Shown here one piece after another: positions 4,892 through 5,866 of a DNA stretch of 5,866 nt. The stretch lies in NCBI GenBank assembly GCA_021734725.1, contig JAIPIM010000263.1, positions 1 to 5,866 on the forward strand, written 5' to 3'. Positions within the stretch are counted from its first letter, which is position 1. Each line of letters begins with the position of its first letter. The translations under genes were made by a program, and so were the position numbers. The DNA is from Minisyncoccota bacterium. Lineage in GTDB: Bacteria; Verrucomicrobiota; Lentisphaeria; Oligosphaerales; MVZH01. The notes under the pieces are model-generated. The model was not told where the DNA came from. It made no database searches and worked only from the letters and a program-made list of their open reading frames with translations.

Positions 4892-5404
4892 ATGTCAAAG
4901 GAATCTGATTTGTTTGGAAAGACATTTGACCAGCAACTGCAAGTTGCGGGCGATGAGATTGCGGACAGTGACATCAGTCCGAATCGCCGGGTTCCCGGCG
5001 AAGTCGTGTTTGAACCTGTCCTCAACGGAGTTCGCGTCACCGCCCGTGACTCAGAGCACCGCGTGCTCTGGGGCTTCATTGGGTCGAAGGACATGATCAA
5101 CCAAATTCATTGTCCCGTTGCTGTGTACGAGACGCTACAGGAACTTCTTGGGGAAGAACTGGACAAGCACGGCCTCCCGAAGCGGGAGGCCGGAGATCCC
5201 ATGCAGGCAGCACAGCGCGCCGTGGATGCCCTACAAGAAACTCTCGATAACCTCAAGGCATCCATTCAAGTCAAAAAGGTATCTGATGCGACACTGGAAA
5301 GAGCCAAAGCCATTGCGCGCATTGCGAGCGATGCGGACAGGATGATCTGTCTCGAAGCATCATCGTTCAAGGGAATCAAAGGGAAGACCGAACCAGAGAA
5401 TTGA
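4892..5404 (+). CDS. Cassette 6 gene B: 170-residue protein of unknown function, coupled to the exonuclease
   Basis: ATG 4892 follows a strong AGGAGG (4881-4886) that overlaps the TAG stop of gene A, indicating translational coupling. The product is 170 aa, cytoplasmic, with no signal or membrane segment. The N-terminal half is mixed (VPGEVVFEPVLNGVRVTARD, then VLWGFIGSKDMINQI and CPVAVYETLQELLGEEL). The C-terminal half is highly charged and helical (about 106-157: MQAAQRAVDALQETLDNLKA, ATLERAKAIARIASDADRM), likely forming a helical hairpin or coiled coil. I recognise no family. The last residues (TEPEN) are encoded inside the attC. Pairing with a DEDDh-BRCT nuclease in one mobile unit suggests a partner, regulator or inhibitor of that nuclease; this is inference from context only. 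Confidence 0.85.
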   Translation: MSKESDLFGKTFDQQLQVAGDEIADSDISPNRRVPGEVVFEPVLNGVRVTARDSEHRVLWGFIGSKDMINQIHCPVAVYETLQELLGEELDKHGLPKREAGDPMQAAQRAVDALQETLDNLKASIQVKKVSDATLERAKAIARIASDADRMICLEASSFKGIKGKTEPEN

Positions 5405-5467
5405 CACGTACCAAGTAAGGCCGCGCGATGCGCGTCCTCACTGGTCCGGTCATTCTGATCGTTATGC
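5387..5467 (+). other. attC site of cassette 6
   Basis: R'' ACCGAAC (5387-5393) and R' GTTATGC (5461-5467). CAGAGAAT pairs with ATTCTG with bulges, the arm ACCAAGTAAGG 5410-5420 pairs with CCTCACTGGT 5436-5445 with one extra A, and CGCGC 5422-5426 pairs with GCGCG 5430-5434. Length is 81 bp. R'' complements the core at 3934, 1.5 kb away, which proves that genes A and B travel in one cassette. Confidence 0.9.
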
Positions 5468-5469
5468 AC

Positions 5470-5498
5470 TTGCAATATCAACCGTCTGCCCATATGTT
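5470..5498 (+). promoter_or_regulatory. Possible promoter inside cassette 7
   Basis: TTGCAA (5470-5475) and TATGTT (5493-5498) are spaced 17 bp apart, each matching the sigma70 boxes at four of six positions. It starts 3 bp after the core site and ends 6 bp before the gene, so it belongs to the cassette. Toxin-antitoxin-like cassettes in large arrays are known to bring their own promoters, which makes a weak match more believable. Confidence 0.35.
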
Positions 5499-5504
5499 AT
5501 TGCC

Positions 5505-5762
5505 ATGCCTGAACTATCAAGATTTTTGGGAATTGTGATCGGCATTTTCCCGCGAGAACACCCGCCGCCGCATTTTCATGCAGTGTATGGAGAATATCAG
5601 GTCACCGTTGAAATACAAAGCGGCATCGTTCACGGGGACTTTCCAAAGAGGGCGCTGCGCCACGTTTTGGAATGGCTTGATCTACATCAGGGCGAACTTC
5701 TTGCCGACTGGAATCTTATTCAGGCAGGACGTCCAGGGTACAAAATTGCCCCATTGGAGTGA
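5505..5762 (+). CDS. Cassette 7 gene A: DUF4160 protein (probable toxin-antitoxin-like module)
   Basis: The product is 85 aa from ATG 5505, with no clear Shine-Dalgarno. The sequence fits DUF4160 throughout: MPELSRFLGIVIGIFPREHP, then PPHFHAVYGEY with its hallmark PPHFH histidines, then VHGDFPKRALRHVLEWLDLH, and GELLADWNLIQAGRPGYKI. Full family length, with no truncation. DUF4160 genes are very often followed by a DUF2442 gene, as here (3 bp gap), and the pair is widely suspected to be a toxin-antitoxin-like unit, though I know of no firm biochemical role. It opens the cassette after a possible internal promoter. In cassette arrays such pairs are thought to stabilise the locus against loss. 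Confidence 0.9.
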   Translation: MPELSRFLGIVIGIFPREHPPPHFHAVYGEYQVTVEIQSGIVHGDFPKRALRHVLEWLDLHQGELLADWNLIQAGRPGYKIAPLE

Positions 5763-5765
5763 AAA

Positions 5766-5866
5766 ATGATACCGAAAGTTATTGAAGCCAAATATGAACA
5801 TGATTTCGTTGTCTATCTCCGGTTTGATGACGGAACGGAGGGCGATGTTGATTTAGGCGATGAACT
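5766..5866 (+). CDS. Cassette 7 gene B: DUF2442 protein, partial (cut by right edge)
   Basis: ATG 5766 lies 3 bases after the DUF4160 stop, so the two genes form one operon. The 33 visible codons read MIPKVIEAKYEHDFVVYLRF followed by DDGTEGDVDLGDE. This matches the start of DUF2442: a 'P.V..v....~..L.l.F.DG..g..DL' opening with the conserved F-DG turn and DL strand. Full family members are about 80-90 aa, so more than half lies outside the window. The cassette's attC must lie beyond that and should begin with R'' GCATAAC. Confidence 0.87.
   Translation, partial: MIPKVIEAKYEHDFVVYLRFDDGTEGDVDLGDE

Larger units (their letters stand above)
1649..5866 (+). mobile_element. Integron gene-cassette array: six complete cassettes and a seventh cut by the window edge
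   Basis: Seven core sites in one orientation (1649 GTTGGGC, 2230 GTTCGAT, 2561 GTTCGCT, 2840 GTTCGAT, 3235 GTTGGCA, 3934 GTTCGGT, 5461 GTTATGC) divide the region into units of about 581, 331, 279, 395, 699 and 1527 bp plus a partial one. Each complete unit is one plus-strand gene (two in unit 6) followed by an attC hairpin. In all six, the R'' box near the unit's end is the exact reverse complement of the core that opens the same unit: GCCCAAC, ATCGAAC, AGCGAAC, ATCGAAC, TGCCAAC, ACCGAAC. This is what excision as a circle by integron recombination predicts, and chance cannot plausibly give it six times. Whether the adjacent recombinase built the array is uncertain; it may be a CALIN-like cluster served in trans. 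Confidence 0.93.

Noticed and set aside
1500..5866. CRISPR array, tRNA or rRNA genes
   Set aside because: The recurrent elements are attC hairpins of differing sequence, not equal direct repeats with spacers; no cloverleaf or rRNA-like stretch was seen.

Overview
The window reads as an integron-type gene-cassette array next to a degenerate tyrosine recombinase. The host is probably an environmental Gram-negative bacterium: lipoprotein and Sec signals and SD-led genes are present. The recombinase reads in the same direction as the cassettes ('inverse' layout) and carries heptamer repeats, which loosely suggests the Planctomycetota-Verrucomicrobiota-Kiritimatiellota side of the tree. The taxonomic guess is weak.

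Layout. 1-307 (minus): a WYL-domain regulator fragment that appears to lack its N-terminal DNA-binding part and runs off the left edge. 308-361: a short regulatory stretch with a perfect palindrome, a -10-like box and an isolated integron core motif. 362-1393 (plus): a Xer/IntI-like tyrosine recombinase whose frame is intact but whose active site has lost most key residues. Its 3' end runs through a hairpin of 7-bp repeats. 1394-1648: no convincing protein gene, but a good sigma70-like promoter pointing into the array, a 33-codon ORF and a 12-bp palindrome.

1649 to the right edge: seven consecutive cassettes, all on the plus strand. Six complete attC sites (about 62-83 bp) separate them. Each attC folds into a long imperfect hairpin, and its R'' box is the exact 7-nt reverse complement of the core site that opens the same cassette (six of six). 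That is the signature of units that were once circles. Boundaries fall at 1649, 2230, 2561, 2840, 3235, 3934 and 5461.

Cargo. Cassette 1 encodes a secreted protein, 2 and 3 encode small two-helix membrane proteins, and 4 and 5 encode lipoproteins. Cassette 6 carries two coupled genes: a DEDDh exonuclease-BRCT protein and an unrecognised 170-residue partner. Cassette 7 carries a DUF4160/DUF2442 pair with its own possible promoter and is cut by the window edge. The first five products are envelope-directed. The sixth looks like nucleic-acid processing or defence, and the seventh like an addiction module. The leader promoter could drive the proximal cassettes, while cassette 7 may be self-sufficient. 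Because the local recombinase looks catalytically dead, the array is either immobile or moved by an integrase encoded elsewhere.
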